This document shows, one piece after another, positions 42,735 to 52,038 of a DNA stretch of 64,000 nucleotides (positions are counted from its first letter, which is position 1; each line of letters opens with the position of its first letter). The position numbers and the translations under genes are program-made. This stretch comes from Microbulbifer agarilyticus (GTDB taxonomy: Bacteria; Pseudomonadota; Gammaproteobacteria; Pseudomonadales; Cellvibrionaceae): NCBI RefSeq assembly GCF_020171345.1, contig NZ_JAIUZM010000002.1, forward strand, positions 124,001-188,000, given 5' to 3'. The notes under the pieces are model-generated. The model ran no database searches. It saw only the letters and a program-made list of their open reading frames with translations, and was not told where the DNA came from.

Positions 42735-42840
42735 GTTCTGTTCCGGTGATAATGCCCGCTGGCTGACGATACAGCTGTCAGTGGCGAAGTTGCTTTCCCC
42801 AGTAAGGGGCCTTATCCCTGAAACCGGCAATCCGGTTAGC

Positions 42841-42864
42841 CCGGCAGGTCTTAAAACCTGTCGG
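42841..42864. other. Intergenic hairpin
   Basis: CCGGCAGGT/ACCTGTCGG, 9 bp with one wobble pair and a 6-base loop, in the divergent region between the VC0807-like gene and the PHP gene. No T-run. Possibly an mRNA leader fold. Confidence 0.35.
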
Positions 42865-42983
42865 CCGGCGGCACTTACTGCGCCACCACATGGCCTGCGC
42901 AGGATTCCAAACCTGCAACTCTCTGTGACAGCAACCGTTCTCGATGGTTCCGTTTAACGGTGACCAACTGATCTCGCAAAAGT

Positions 42984-43892
42984 ATGGATCTTGCTATGTA
43001 CACTGCCCGACCTGTTGTGACCGACGATGCTATTTCTGGTCAGGTCGACCTACACTGCCACAGCACTGCGTCGGACGGTATTTTAAGTCCTGCAGCGCTG
43101 GTGTCGAGGGCCAAATCCGCTGGTGTGACGCTGTTGGCGCTAACCGACCACGACACCGTTGGCGGGATTGCAGAGGCCAGTCAGGCCGCCGCCGAGCAGG
43201 GGATCACCCTGTTGCCTGGCGTGGAGTTTACCGCATGCTGGGGGCGACGGGTGGTTCACGTAGTCGGGCTCAATGTTGACTGTACGTCCGCAGCCCTCGC
43301 CGAAGCGGTGTCAGTACGCGCGGCACTGCGTCGCGAGCGAGCGATGGAGATTGCCCGTCGCCTCGAAAAGCGGGGGTTTGCCGGCGCGTTTGAGGGGGCT
43401 CGGCACCTGGCCAGTGGTGATGAGATTGGTCGCCCGCATTTTGCCCGCTGGATGGTCGCCGAAGGGCATGTAACGGATACGGCGAAGGCGTTCAAGCGCT
43501 ATCTGGGAGCCGGCAAGATCGGTGACGTAGCGGTCCCCTGGCCGGATCTCGGAGCAACGGTCGCGAGTATAGAGGCCGCTGGGGGTGCAGCGGTACTGGC
43601 GCATCCGCTCAAATACGGTTTGACGCGCACTCGCCTGCAGGCGTTGTTACGCGATTTTCAGCAGGCCGGTGGCACTGCGGCGGAAGTGGTATGCGGCCAG
43701 CAAAATCCGGTGCAGACCCGCGAAATCTTGCAGCTGTTGGCGCAGGCGAGTAACGGTGAACGGCCGCTCCTCGGTTCACTGGGAAGTGATTTCCACCAGC
43801 CTGACCAGCCCTGGCGAGCACTGGGTTGCGTACGCTTGCCGGCGAACGTCGAGCCCGTATGGAATCTGTGGCAAACTGGCGCCAGTAAATAG
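42984..43892 (+). CDS. PHP-domain phosphoesterase (RNase AM / TrpH-like)
   Basis: 302-residue metal-dependent phosphoesterase of the PHP superfamily: QVDLHCHSTASDG, LLALTDHDTV, and LLPGVEFTA supply the first metal ligands, and HPLKYGLTR, GSDFHQP the later ones. In E. coli the counterpart (TrpH, 5'-3' exoribonuclease RNase AM) sits beside yciO; here too the next gene is of the Sua5/YciO type, supporting the call. A second possible start is at 42996 (MYTARP). Confidence 0.9.
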   Translation: MDLAMYTARPVVTDDAISGQVDLHCHSTASDGILSPAALVSRAKSAGVTLLALTDHDTVGGIAEASQAAAEQGITLLPGVEFTACWGRRVVHVVGLNVDCTSAALAEAVSVRAALRRERAMEIARRLEKRGFAGAFEGARHLASGDEIGRPHFARWMVAEGHVTDTAKAFKRYLGAGKIGDVAVPWPDLGATVASIEAAGGAAVLAHPLKYGLTRTRLQALLRDFQQAGGTAAEVVCGQQNPVQTREILQLLAQASNGERPLLGSLGSDFHQPDQPWRALGCVRLPANVEPVWNLWQTGASK

Positions 43893-43938
43893 TATTCGGG
43901 CAGGGTGCGCCCTGTTCACATTGGCAAAGGGGGTATTA

Positions 43939-44562
43939 ATGGCGCAATTCTTCCAGATTCATCCGGAGAACCCGCAGGCGCGGCTGATCAATCAGGCCGC
44001 GGATATCGTGTCATCGGGCGGTGTTATCGTGTTCCCGACGGACTCCGCGTATGCGATCGGCTGTCGATTGGGAGAAAAAATGGCGGTGGAGCGCATTCGC
44101 GCGCTGCGTCAGCTGGACAAGGACCACAATTTCACGCTGATGTGTCGAGACCTGTCTGAGCTCGCCACTTACGCCAAGGTGGACAATCAAATGTTCCGCC
44201 TGTTGAAGAACCACACCCCCGGTCCCTACACCTTTATTATGCCGGCGACGTCCGAAGTGCCCCGCCGCCTGGCCCATGCCAAGCGCAAGACCATTGGTTT
44301 GCGCGTTCCAGATAACCCAATTGTACAGGCCCTCGTCAGCACCCTTGGTGAGCCGCTGATGAGCTGTAGCCTGATTATGCCCGGTGAAGAGCAGCCGCTG
44401 ACCGACCCTTACGACATTCGCGATACCCTCGAGCATCAGGTGGAGCTGGTGATCGATGGTGGTTTCTGTGGCTTTGAGGCGACCACCGTGGTGGACCTTA
44501 CCGGCGACGATCCAGTACTGGTGCGTCAGGGTTGCGGTGCAATAGATGAAATTCTCGGCTGA
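43939..44562 (+). CDS. Sua5/YciO/YrdC-family protein (YciO-like)
   Basis: 207-residue member of the L-threonylcarbamoyladenylate synthase superfamily. It carries the double-strand-RNA/nucleotide-binding fold: SSGGVIVFPTDSAYAIGCRLG, the KxR-S/T region in LDKDHNFTLMCRD, GPYTFIMPA and RRLAHAKRKTIGLRVPDN. Because TsaC normally lacks this PHP neighbour, the YciO subgroup is more likely and its activity is not settled. AGGGGG site before ATG 43939 decides the start. Longer frames starting at 43669 run through the end of the PHP gene and are rejected. Confidence 0.9.
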   Translation: MAQFFQIHPENPQARLINQAADIVSSGGVIVFPTDSAYAIGCRLGEKMAVERIRALRQLDKDHNFTLMCRDLSELATYAKVDNQMFRLLKNHTPGPYTFIMPATSEVPRRLAHAKRKTIGLRVPDNPIVQALVSTLGEPLMSCSLIMPGEEQPLTDPYDIRDTLEHQVELVIDGGFCGFEATTVVDLTGDDPVLVRQGCGAIDEILG

Positions 44563-44576
44563 CCCTGATGTATAAT
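44554..44576 (+). promoter_or_regulatory. Possible scpA promoter
   Basis: TATAAT at 44571-44576 with TG just before it lies 62 bases before the GTG chosen for scpA. The -35 region is weak. If it is used, transcription would begin near 44583, which argues against the in-frame TTG at 44584 as a start. Confidence 0.4.
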
Positions 44577-44637
44577 CGCGCGTTTGGCCTGCCCGAAAGG
44601 TGGTCAGTTAGTCGGTCAAGCTGGGTTCGGTGAAACA

Positions 44638-45915
44638 GTGTCCATTGAAGATTTACAAGAAACGGTAGAGGTGGCCCCCGTTGAGGATGAGGCCGCGCAG
44701 GCGCCCGTAGCTGCCTCAGAGCCTGCTGCCGAGCCCTCAGCGCAAGTGGCTGAAGAGCCCTCCGCGGAAGTGTCCGAAGAACCGTCTGAGGTGTCTCCTG
44801 AGGCACAGGATTCTGCCGCCCCCGATGCTGGGCCGCGCCAGGGCGAGATGCCGTTTGCCATGGTGGAAGGCAAAGCCTTCACCGACCTGCCGAGCGATCT
44901 GTACATTCCACCGGATGCGCTGGAGGTTATTCTCGAGGCCTTTGAGGGGCCTCTCGACCTGCTTCTGTATCTTATCCGCCGCCAGAACCTCGATATTCTC
45001 GAGATCAATGTGGCTGAAATTACCCGCCAGTACATGGGCTACGTGGAGATGATGTCCTCCATGCGCTTCGAGCTGGCCGCGGAATACCTGGTGATGGCGG
45101 CGATGCTGGCGGAAATCAAATCCCGCATGCTGCTGCCGCGTCCGCCAGAAGCGGAAGAGGAAGAGGGCGAAGATCCGCGCGCCGCACTGATTCGCCGCCT
45201 GCAGGAATACGAGCGTTTCAAGACCGCCGCCGAGGATATCGACGAGCTGCCGCGGGTGGGCCGTGATATTCATCAGGCCAGCGCCAGTGGGCCGGATCGC
45301 AAGTTGACCCGTCCAGAGCCTGAGGTGGACCTGAAAGAGGTACTGGTGGCCCTTGCGGACGTGTTGCGTCGTGCGGACATGTTCGAAAGTCACCAGGTGG
45401 AAAAGGAAAAGCTTTCCACCCGTGAGCGTATGACACAGGTGCTGGACTCGATCAAACACCGTCAGTTTGTGCCATTTGTAAACCTGTTCCGGGTGGAAGA
45501 GGGACGCCTGGGGGTGGTGGTTACCTTCCTGGCCGTGATGGAGCTGGTGAAGGAGTCCCTGGTAGAGCTGGTACAGAACGAATCCTTTGGCCCTATCCAC
45601 GTGCGTGCCCGCGGTGAGGTTGCCGATGGAACCGAGCCAGGGGTTGATGAGACGGAAACCGAGTATGGTGCGGGGACTGTTGCAGACACTGAGGGTGCAC
45701 TGGAAACTGAAATACCCGCGGAAAATCGCGGTGAAACCAAAGATGGCCGCTACAGCTACGAGTTTTCGTTCGCCTCCGAAGCTGACGCACAAGAGTTTGC
45801 GTCTCAGGCATCGGAGCCCGTAGACACGCCGGATGCCGGTGACGATGTCGAGCCGGAACAAGAATCGAGCAGCGCAGCTCGAGTACGTCCTATATCGCTG
45901 TTCAGCGAAGAGTGA
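44638..45915 (+). CDS. scpA: Segregation and condensation protein A
   Basis: Kleisin subunit that bridges SMC heads with ScpB in chromosome condensation. After an acidic Ala/Pro/Glu-rich N-tail (about 1-85), the kleisin domain starts FEGPLDLLLYLIRRQNLDIL (shared hallmark) and continues AAEYLVMAAMLAEIKSRMLLP; the C-terminal winged-helix half is at about 250-330, followed by another acidic tail. GTG 44638 is taken, since the TTG at 44584 precedes the likely transcript start. The C-terminus overlaps scpB by coupling. 425 residues, long for the family because of its tails. Confidence 0.92.
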   Translation: MSIEDLQETVEVAPVEDEAAQAPVAASEPAAEPSAQVAEEPSAEVSEEPSEVSPEAQDSAAPDAGPRQGEMPFAMVEGKAFTDLPSDLYIPPDALEVILEAFEGPLDLLLYLIRRQNLDILEINVAEITRQYMGYVEMMSSMRFELAAEYLVMAAMLAEIKSRMLLPRPPEAEEEEGEDPRAALIRRLQEYERFKTAAEDIDELPRVGRDIHQASASGPDRKLTRPEPEVDLKEVLVALADVLRRADMFESHQVEKEKLSTRERMTQVLDSIKHRQFVPFVNLFRVEEGRLGVVVTFLAVMELVKESLVELVQNESFGPIHVRARGEVADGTEPGVDETETEYGAGTVADTEGALETEIPAENRGETKDGRYSYEFSFASEADAQEFASQASEPVDTPDAGDDVEPEQESSSAARVRPISLFSEE

Positions 45916-45929
45916 GTGAAGCGAATAAC

Positions 45930-47057
45930 ATGAGTATCGCCCCGGAATTATTGCGCCGGATCGTGGAAGGCGCGCTGATGGCGGCGGGCCAGCCGCTGTC
46001 GGAAGATCGCCTGCTTTCCCTGATTGACGAAGGGGAGCGCCCCGAAAAATCTGAGTTGAAGCAGGCTCTGGAAGAAATTGCTGAAAGCTGTGCCGAGCGC
46101 GGCTTTGAGCTCAAGCAGGTGGCCAGTGGTTGGCGCTTTCAGGTGCCTGAGGAGCTCGCGCCCTGGGTCAATAAGTTGTGGGAAGAAAAACCCCAGAAGT
46201 ACTCCCGTGCGACCCTGGAAACCCTCGCCATTATTGCCTACCGCCAACCGATTACGCGTGGTGACATCGAGGAAATCCGCGGTGTTGCCGTAAGCTCGCA
46301 TATCGTTAAGAGCCTCTCCGAGCGGGGCTGGATCAAGGTTGTGGGCCAGAGAGATGTGCCCGGTAAACCCTCGCTGTATGCCACCACCCGAGAATTCCTC
46401 GACTACTTCAATCTGAAGAGCCTCGACGACCTGCCGACGCTGGCGGAAATTCGCGATATTGAAAGCCTGAACGCCGCGCTGGACCTGGGGGATGGCGCGC
46501 CGGCCCCTGAGGGTGACGCGCAAGCTGCCGAGGCGGGTGCAGAAGATGCGGCAGAAGCGGAAGTCGCAGACGAAACTGTGGCAGAAGACGCTGGTGAAGC
46601 AGCGGCTCAAGACGCGGATGAGCACTCGGACGAGGTTGCGGACGAACACATCGATCACGACATCGACGAAGACGCTGATGAAGAAATCGACGAAGAAACC
46701 GATGAAGAACCCGTAGCGACGTTCTACGAGGGTGCGCAAAGTAAAGGCCTGTTCGCGGCAGCCGACGAAGCCGCTGCCTCGCAAGTAGAAATCGCGGAGG
46801 ACGACAGCGAGGTCTACCCTGAAGAGGCGGCAGCAGACGAAAACGTGCTTGCCGGCGAAGAGGAGAGTGCAGCGCAGGACCTTTCAGAAGAACCCGTCAC
46901 ACAAGAGCTGACCGCCGAGGAACCAGTTGCAGAGGACGTACTTGACGAAGGCGACCTGCAGCAAGATGCGCAGGCGGAAGAGAATCTGCAGGATGTTGCC
47001 GAAGGCGACGGGCAGGATGAAGATGAACAACAATCCCCGGAAAACCTCCATTCATGA
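45930..47057 (+). CDS. scpB: Segregation and condensation protein B with long acidic tail
   Basis: ScpB forms a dimer that binds ScpA. The first 190 residues are the expected two winged-helix domains ([44 protein letters not shown]). The remaining half (about 190-375) is a low-complexity Asp/Glu-rich tail with repeating DE and EE blocks, so the protein is nearly twice the usual size. ATG 45930 is used; GTG 45912, overlapping the scpA stop by four bases, is an alternative. The stop overlaps the rluB start (ATGA). Confidence 0.92.
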   Translation: MSIAPELLRRIVEGALMAAGQPLSEDRLLSLIDEGERPEKSELKQALEEIAESCAERGFELKQVASGWRFQVPEELAPWVNKLWEEKPQKYSRATLETLAIIAYRQPITRGDIEEIRGVAVSSHIVKSLSERGWIKVVGQRDVPGKPSLYATTREFLDYFNLKSLDDLPTLAEIRDIESLNAALDLGDGAPAPEGDAQAAEAGAEDAAEAEVADETVAEDAGEAAAQDADEHSDEVADEHIDHDIDEDADEEIDEETDEEPVATFYEGAQSKGLFAAADEAAASQVEIAEDDSEVYPEEAAADENVLAGEEESAAQDLSEEPVTQELTAEEPVAEDVLDEGDLQQDAQAEENLQDVAEGDGQDEDEQQSPENLHS

Positions 47058-47923
47058 GTAATGAAGCAGCGCCATTGGGCGAAAAACTGCAAAAAGTATT
47101 GGCCAGGGCTGGCATGGGTTCGCGCCGGGAGATGGAGCGAGCCATTGAGGCCGGCCGGGTCACCGTAAACGGCGAAGTCGCCGGACTCGGTGAGCGGGTC
47201 AGCGAAGACGACCAGATCGAATTCGACGGCAAGCACATTTCCGGTGGCGATGAAAACCGCGTACGTGTGATTCTGTATAACAAGCCCACGGGAGAAATCT
47301 GCTCCCGTCACGACCCGGAAGGCCGCCCGACGGTGTACGATCGGCTGCCGCGCCTGAAAAGCGGGCGCTGGATTTCCGTTGGGCGTCTGGACTTTAATAC
47401 CAGTGGTCTTCTCCTGTTCACCAATAGCGGTGAGCTGGCCAACAAACTGATGCACCCGTCGTCGGTCATTGACCGCGAGTACCTGGTTCGTATTCAGGGT
47501 GACGTGGATGACGACATGAAAAAGCGCCTGACCAAAGGCGTTTTGCTGGATGACGGTCAAGCACGATTTACCGATATCGTGGAAAGCGGTGGTGAAGGCA
47601 CCAACCGTTGGTTCTACTGTGTCGTGATGGAAGGGCGTAACCGCGAGGTGCGTCGTTTGTGGGAATCACAGGGCGTGCGCGTCAGCCGCCTGAAGCGTGT
47701 GCGTTACGGCAGCGTGTTTATTCCGTCGCACGTACGTGTGGGCCAGTGGATCGAAATGGAACCCAAGGAAATTGACGACCTGTGCGTTACCGCGGGTTTG
47801 CCGAAGCTTGGCCAGCGCTCGCTGACCCAGTCGGAAAAAGAAATTCTGCAGCGTCAGCGTCGCAAACTGCGCAAGTCGCCGGTGCCAGCGGGCGGGCGTG
47901 CGCCCAAACGCAAGAGCCGTTGA
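47054..47923 (+). CDS. rluB: 23S rRNA pseudouridine(2605) synthase, RluB type
   Basis: Modifies U2605 of 23S rRNA. N-terminal S4 RNA-binding domain (about 11-70, [21 protein letters not shown]); catalytic domain with the aspartate in [19 protein letters not shown] and the EYLVRIQGD segment, and a basic C-terminal tail ([19 protein letters not shown]). Placed directly after scpAB, the normal gammaproteobacterial order. RluE/RluF relatives share the fold, but order and the S4 domain favour RluB. Confidence 0.93.
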   Translation: MSNEAAPLGEKLQKVLARAGMGSRREMERAIEAGRVTVNGEVAGLGERVSEDDQIEFDGKHISGGDENRVRVILYNKPTGEICSRHDPEGRPTVYDRLPRLKSGRWISVGRLDFNTSGLLLFTNSGELANKLMHPSSVIDREYLVRIQGDVDDDMKKRLTKGVLLDDGQARFTDIVESGGEGTNRWFYCVVMEGRNREVRRLWESQGVRVSRLKRVRYGSVFIPSHVRVGQWIEMEPKEIDDLCVTAGLPKLGQRSLTQSEKEILQRQRRKLRKSPVPAGGRAPKRKSR

Positions 47924-47942
47924 TTGAGCGCTTATAGAGATG

Positions 47943-47971
47943 AAAAAGGCAGCCAATCGGCTGCCTTTTTT
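47943..47971 (+). terminator. Rho-independent terminator after rluB
   Basis: AAAAAGGCAGCC-AAT-CGGCTGCCTTTTTT: a GC stem flanked by A-run and T-run, so it can act in both directions between rluB and the convergent SRPBCC gene. Confidence 0.92.
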
Positions 47972-47999
47972 GGTTGTTATGCGCGCAAACTGCATGGTG

Positions 48000-48698
48000 T
48001 TAGGGTTGAATCTCTTGTTTTGGCTCGCCCAGTTCGTCGCCGCTGCTATCCGGTGACTCAACGTCGTCACCCTCGATAATCTCGTTTTCCATGCCCGGAT
48101 CGATATTTTCCGGCTCAATATTGCTGCCCTCTGAAGGCGGCGCGTCGCGGGTGTCTACCGGCGGCGCCCCCGCATTGGCCTCGGATTCCACCAGCGTCTT
48201 GAGTTTGTCGAGGCCTTCGGCATAGGACTCGCCAACCATTTTTGAAACCATCAGGCCCATCCAGCGCGCTATGGGGCTGCCGCCCATGTCGGAACTGAAT
48301 GACCAGGTAACGTTGGTACCGCTACCCTGAGGTTTGAGGGTGAACTCTGCTTTGGCTTGTCCCTGAGTACCGAAGTCGAGATCGGTTGCAATCCGGGAGT
48401 AGGGCTCACTGGCGGTAATGGTCTGGGTGCCATTGCCCACGTTGGGATCTTCGCTCTTCCAGTGCATCTCCGCGCCTTTTCCTTCAGGGCTCCCGGTATA
48501 GGTGTACTCCGTGCTCGGATCAATCTGGTACCAGGGCGACCATTTGTTGAAATTCTGGAAGTTGTTCAGGTAGGGGAACACCACTTGTGGAGGTTCGGCG
48601 ATATACACGCTGCGCTCGGTGGTCGCCTCGCGCGGAAACAGAAAGCCGGCCAGTACCAGCAGAGCCAGGAAAATCAGAAGGTACAGTAACCAGCGCAT
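48000..48698 (-). CDS. SRPBCC (START-like) protein with membrane anchor
   Basis: 232-residue protein with a START-type ligand-binding fold of the polyketide cyclase/SRPBCC group. An N-terminal hydrophobic segment (LLYLLIFLALLVLAGFLF) probably anchors or exports it; the domain (about 30-175) has YIAEPPQVVFPYLNNFQNFNK and KWSPWYQID. An acidic tail follows. GGGAG site fixes ATG 48698. Ligand not known. It is 150 bases downstream of the sensor kinase end but probably a separate unit. Confidence 0.85.
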   Translation of the reverse strand: MRWLLYLLIFLALLVLAGFLFPREATTERSVYIAEPPQVVFPYLNNFQNFNKWSPWYQIDPSTEYTYTGSPEGKGAEMHWKSEDPNVGNGTQTITASEPYSRIATDLDFGTQGQAKAEFTLKPQGSGTNVTWSFSSDMGGSPIARWMGLMVSKMVGESYAEGLDKLKTLVESEANAGAPPVDTRDAPPSEGSNIEPENIDPGMENEIIEGDDVESPDSSGDELGEPKQEIQP

Positions 48699-48860
48699 GG
48701 CGGACTCCCTGTAGGAAAGGTGCAAGATATCTGCGTCGACGACTGGCAGGGGCAAATATGGTGCCGTGCGGGTGGCCGATAGCTCGACAAAGTGTACTGG
48801 CTGGAATTGTGGTTCGCCAGTCGGCATTTGGCGCGAATATTTTCCTGGCTCGGGCTACAT

Positions 48861-50273
48861 CTAGAAACCGCTATCTAAGGTAGGCAAGGTGATTTTTACC
48901 TTCAGGCCGCCCTGTTCAGCGTTGCATGCCTCAATATTACCCTGGTGCTGGGCCACGGTGCGCTGTGCGATGGCGAGCCCCAAACCAAACCCTCCACTCT
49001 CGCGACTGCGGGCTTCATCGGTGCGATAGAAGGGGCGGAAGATCGCGTCCAGTTCGGACTCGGGCACGCCGTTACCGGAGTCGCTAACCTGAATTTGGCA
49101 GTGACCCGGCTCGGTGGCGTTGCCGGTCTGAGCGGTTGTTTTTGCCGGAATACCGGTTACGGTCACGGTAGCCTGGCCACCCGAAGGGCTGTATTTAATG
49201 GCGTTGCGGAGAATATTCTCTAATGCAGCGGTGAGCGAACTGCCGCGTGTGGCGACCAGTAGTTCTGTGTCGTCGAGGCGCAGGTTGATGGAGACTTGCT
49301 TTTGTTGCGCCTCATCTTTGAGCTCGTCGCAAAGTGCCGCCAGCAGGCTGTTGATTTCCACTACGTCGTCCAGCGGCCGCTGATTGTCGCCACTGACGGG
49401 TAGGGAAAGTATGTCGGCGATGATGTCTTCCAGATAGTCCGCGGCTTTGCCTATTTTGTCCAGTTCCGGGTCCAGGGCCTGAATGTTTTTCTGGCGGGCA
49501 ATGGCGAGCGCCACCTGCAGGCGCGCGAGCGGCGAGCGTAATTCGTGGGAGACATCCTTGATGAGCCGGCGTTGCTCGGCCATCGACTCCTGCAGTTGTG
49601 CCGTCATCAAGTCGAAATCCGCGGCCAGCTCACCCAGTTCGCGGCCATGGCCGTGTAGTGAGGGTGTTACCCGGTAGCTGAGGTCGCCCGCAGCGACCCG
49701 TCGAGTCGCCACGCGCAGGTTATCGAGGGGCTTGCTCAGATAGCGTGCCAGCAGGTAGCAGGCCAGTCCGGAAGCCAGCGTGGCAAGTACCAGGATTGGC
49801 CAGAAACTACGCAGGATAAAGCGCAGTACGAGTTCTTCTTTGCTTTTGCCCGCCATGAACACCACGCGCAGAGTTTCGCCACCGCGTCGCTGCACGAAAA
49901 AACCGATACTGGGTTTTTTATCCACGAGCCCGTGGGTTTCGCGGTTGCGGTAATTCAGACTGGCAAAAAGAGGGGCCATGTTTCTCGGGATGGGGCGCTG
50001 TAGTACTTCCTGGCCGAATGCGTCGATGGCGTATATGCGCTGTTGAATCTCTTTCGGTTGTTGCCCCAGCCAGTGGCCAAAGTGCTCTGTACCGTGTCGG
50101 CGGGTTATGCGCAGGTTATGAGTCACTTCTCGGAACAGTTCTACGCCTTCCCAGCGATCCTGCTGTGCCGGGTCGCCAAACTCGCGGATGTGGGTGATGT
50201 ACACCGCAGCCAATACCATAATGACCGCGGTCAGCCAGGCTCCGAAAAAGATTCGTCCAAACAAGCTGCGCAT
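48861..50273 (-). CDS. cpxA: CpxA-like envelope-stress sensor histidine kinase
   Basis: 470-residue inner-membrane kinase: TM1 (8-27), periplasmic sensor (28-155), TM2 (157-178), HAMP (to about 232), HisKA with His243 in DVSHELRSPLARLQ, and HATPase_c with NAIKYSP (N box), DSGNGVPE (G1) and GGFGLGLAIAQ (G2). Layout, the response regulator beside it and the divergent Spy/CpxP-like gene all fit CpxA, which senses misfolded envelope proteins. Starts three bases after the regulator stop. Confidence 0.9.
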   Translation of the reverse strand: MRSLFGRIFFGAWLTAVIMVLAAVYITHIREFGDPAQQDRWEGVELFREVTHNLRITRRHGTEHFGHWLGQQPKEIQQRIYAIDAFGQEVLQRPIPRNMAPLFASLNYRNRETHGLVDKKPSIGFFVQRRGGETLRVVFMAGKSKEELVLRFILRSFWPILVLATLASGLACYLLARYLSKPLDNLRVATRRVAAGDLSYRVTPSLHGHGRELGELAADFDLMTAQLQESMAEQRRLIKDVSHELRSPLARLQVALAIARQKNIQALDPELDKIGKAADYLEDIIADILSLPVSGDNQRPLDDVVEINSLLAALCDELKDEAQQKQVSINLRLDDTELLVATRGSSLTAALENILRNAIKYSPSGGQATVTVTGIPAKTTAQTGNATEPGHCQIQVSDSGNGVPESELDAIFRPFYRTDEARSRESGGFGLGLAIAQRTVAQHQGNIEACNAEQGGLKVKITLPTLDSGF

Positions 50274-50276
50274 GGT

Positions 50277-50984
50277 CTATCCCTGAGAGCGGGTGAGCAT
50301 ATACCCCGCACCGCGGATATTGATAATCAGTTCGCGGCTGGCTCCCTGTTCACCCAGCTTCTTGCGGATATTACTGACGTGCACATCGATCGAGCGGTCG
50401 TAGGGCATTAATTTCCGCCCCAGCGCCTGCTCGGTGATGATTTCCTTGCTGACAACCTGACCGGAGTTCTCCACGAGTACCTTGAGCACGGAGAATTCCG
50501 CACCGGTCAGGTTTACCGGTTGGTCGTTCCACTGGCACTGGTGCTCTCGGGGCAGCAGGCGCAGTGGCCCGCTGACGAGCACATCGTCGCTCGCGTCTTT
50601 TTCTTCCACGCGCCCGCGCCGCAATATGGCGCGCAGTCGCGCCGCGAGTTCGCGTGGATTACAGGGTTTGGGGAGGTAGTCGTCGGCGCCCATTTCCAGG
50701 CCTACGATGCGGTCTACCGTGTCGCCTTTTGCGGTCAGCATCACCACCGGCAGGGCGTGGCCGGGATTATTGGCATCTTCGCGCAGCTTGCGCAGTACCT
50801 CGAAGCCATTGTGCACGGGTAGCATCACATCCAGTACCAGAGCGTCAAAGCCTTCACCGCGGGCCAGCTCCAGACCGCGACCGCCGTCGTTGGCGACCGT
50901 CACCTGAAAGCCTTCTCCCAGCAGAAACTCCTCGAGCAGCTCGGTGAGTTCAATATCGTCATCTACCAGCAGGATATGGCTCAT
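50277..50984 (-). CDS. cpxR: CpxR-like response regulator
   Basis: OmpR-family regulator of 235 residues: receiver domain with Asp8-Asp10 acidic pocket, phosphorylated Asp52 (LVLDVMLP) and the Lys in LTAKGD; C-terminal winged helix (about 135-232, LTGAEFSVLKVLVENSGQVVSKE and DVHVSNIRKKLGEQG). The divergent intergenic region to its upstream neighbour carries five TTTAC-like half-sites in 10-bp steps, the reverse complement of the CpxR GTAAA-N5-GTAAA box, which supports both identity and autoregulation. Confidence 0.92.
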   Translation of the reverse strand: MSHILLVDDDIELTELLEEFLLGEGFQVTVANDGGRGLELARGEGFDALVLDVMLPVHNGFEVLRKLREDANNPGHALPVVMLTAKGDTVDRIVGLEMGADDYLPKPCNPRELAARLRAILRRGRVEEKDASDDVLVSGPLRLLPREHQCQWNDQPVNLTGAEFSVLKVLVENSGQVVSKEIITEQALGRKLMPYDRSIDVHVSNIRKKLGEQGASRELIINIRGAGYMLTRSQG

Positions 50985-51077
50985 GGGGTGGAGTCTCTTT
51001 ATTTGCGCGGCGGCACTGAATTACGGGAGGAATTATATGCATAGTGCCGGGGCTATTCGGGAAATGATATCGCGTGT

Positions 51078-51122
51078 TTTACCGTTCTTAACAAATGTTT
51101 ACCTGCTTTATCCCCTATTTAC
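51078..51122. promoter_or_regulatory. Phased CpxR-type half-site array
   Basis: TTTAC (51078), TTAAC (51088), TTTAC (51098), TTATC (51108), TTTAC (51118): five 5-mers at exact 10-bp intervals, i.e. N5 spacing throughout. CpxR binds GTAAA-N5-GTAAA; the complement is TTTAC-N5-TTTAC. Three units are perfect and two differ by one or two bases. Lies between cpxR and the Spy-like gene. Confidence 0.78.
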
Positions 51123-51238
51123 ACTGCACGAGCCTAGTATGCATCTACCGACTGGGGAAACACGCAAACTCACAGGCCAACCGATTAAGCCGAAACCCAA
51201 GGTTGCCTTACAGCACAGCGAAATTTGAGGAATCGAAT

Positions 51239-51757
51239 ATGAAACATCTCGTTATAAATAAATGGAAAGCTTTGGCCGGTACTGTGGTTCTCGGCGGCGC
51301 ATTAGCAGCCTCCGGATTGGTCATGGCATTCCCAGAGGGCGACAGAGGGCACGGATACCACAAGGCGAGCCATCACAAGGGTGGTGACCACTACGAGCGC
51401 ATGTTTGACCGGCTCGCGGAAAAGTTGGAGTTAACCGAGGGCCAGAAGGCGCAGGTAAAGGCAAATCGTGACGCCGGCAAGGAGGCGCGCGAGGCGGACC
51501 GCAAGGCCATGCACGAGGTGCGCAAGCAATTGAAAGAAGCCATTGATTCCGGTGCGGACCAGGCCACGTTAAATAGTCTGGGTACCAAGCTCGGTGAGCT
51601 GGAAGTGCGCAAGATGCAGCGCAGAGTTGAGATGCATAAACAGTTCGAAGCGATTCTCACGGATGACCAGAGGGCCAAAATGGAGCAAATGAAGGCCGAA
51701 CGCAAAGCCCGCTGGGAGCAGCGCAAAGAGCGTCGTGCAAATAAGCAGTCAGACTAA
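51239..51757 (+). CDS. Spy/CpxP-like periplasmic protein
   Basis: 172-residue helical periplasmic protein. Signal peptide (AGTVVLGGALAASGLVMA) after a basic n-region, a His-rich mature N-terminus (GHGYHKASHHKGGDHY), then helices rich in Lys/Arg/Glu with the repeated LTxxQ motifs of the family (LTEGQKAQV and LTDDQRAKM). The GAGGA site fixes ATG 51239. In Cpx systems CpxP/Spy dampens the kinase or acts as a chaperone. The divergent position next to cpxRA and the half-site array make it the likely main Cpx target. The His-rich start may bind metal. Confidence 0.9.
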   Translation: MKHLVINKWKALAGTVVLGGALAASGLVMAFPEGDRGHGYHKASHHKGGDHYERMFDRLAEKLELTEGQKAQVKANRDAGKEAREADRKAMHEVRKQLKEAIDSGADQATLNSLGTKLGELEVRKMQRRVEMHKQFEAILTDDQRAKMEQMKAERKARWEQRKERRANKQSD

Positions 51758-51875
51758 GCGCTTCGTCTCCCTCAGTTTTTAGTCAGTCATACTCTCTCGC
51801 TGTTGGACTGATCGGTCTATCAGCATTGGGCTCGCCGGCCCCAACCCCAACCGCCGGCAGAGTCCTCATCCTGAT

Positions 51876-51901
51876 GCCCCTGTCTTACAGGGGCTTTTTT
51901 G
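51876..51901 (+). terminator. Terminator of the Spy/CpxP-like gene
   Basis: GCCCCTGT-CTT-ACAGGGGC followed by seven T, 119 bases after the stop. Confidence 0.9.
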
Positions 51902-52038
51902 TGCCTGACAATGTACCTCTAAATGTACCCCCAAGATTGTCCCTGCGCCTTGCTGAACCCGGCTATTGTTGGGAAAATGCCCGCCCCATGGACACCCGCC
52001 CAAGCGGCAGGGTGGTTTTGAGTAGTTGAGGAGACACT

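Noticed and set aside
43669-43938. N-terminal extension of the Sua5/YciO-type gene
   Set aside because: It runs through the PHP gene in another frame; the AGGGGG site at 43939 decides the start.
44737-45861. 374-aa minus-strand frame opposite scpA
   Set aside because: Antisense shadow; no ribosome site and no recognisable domain.
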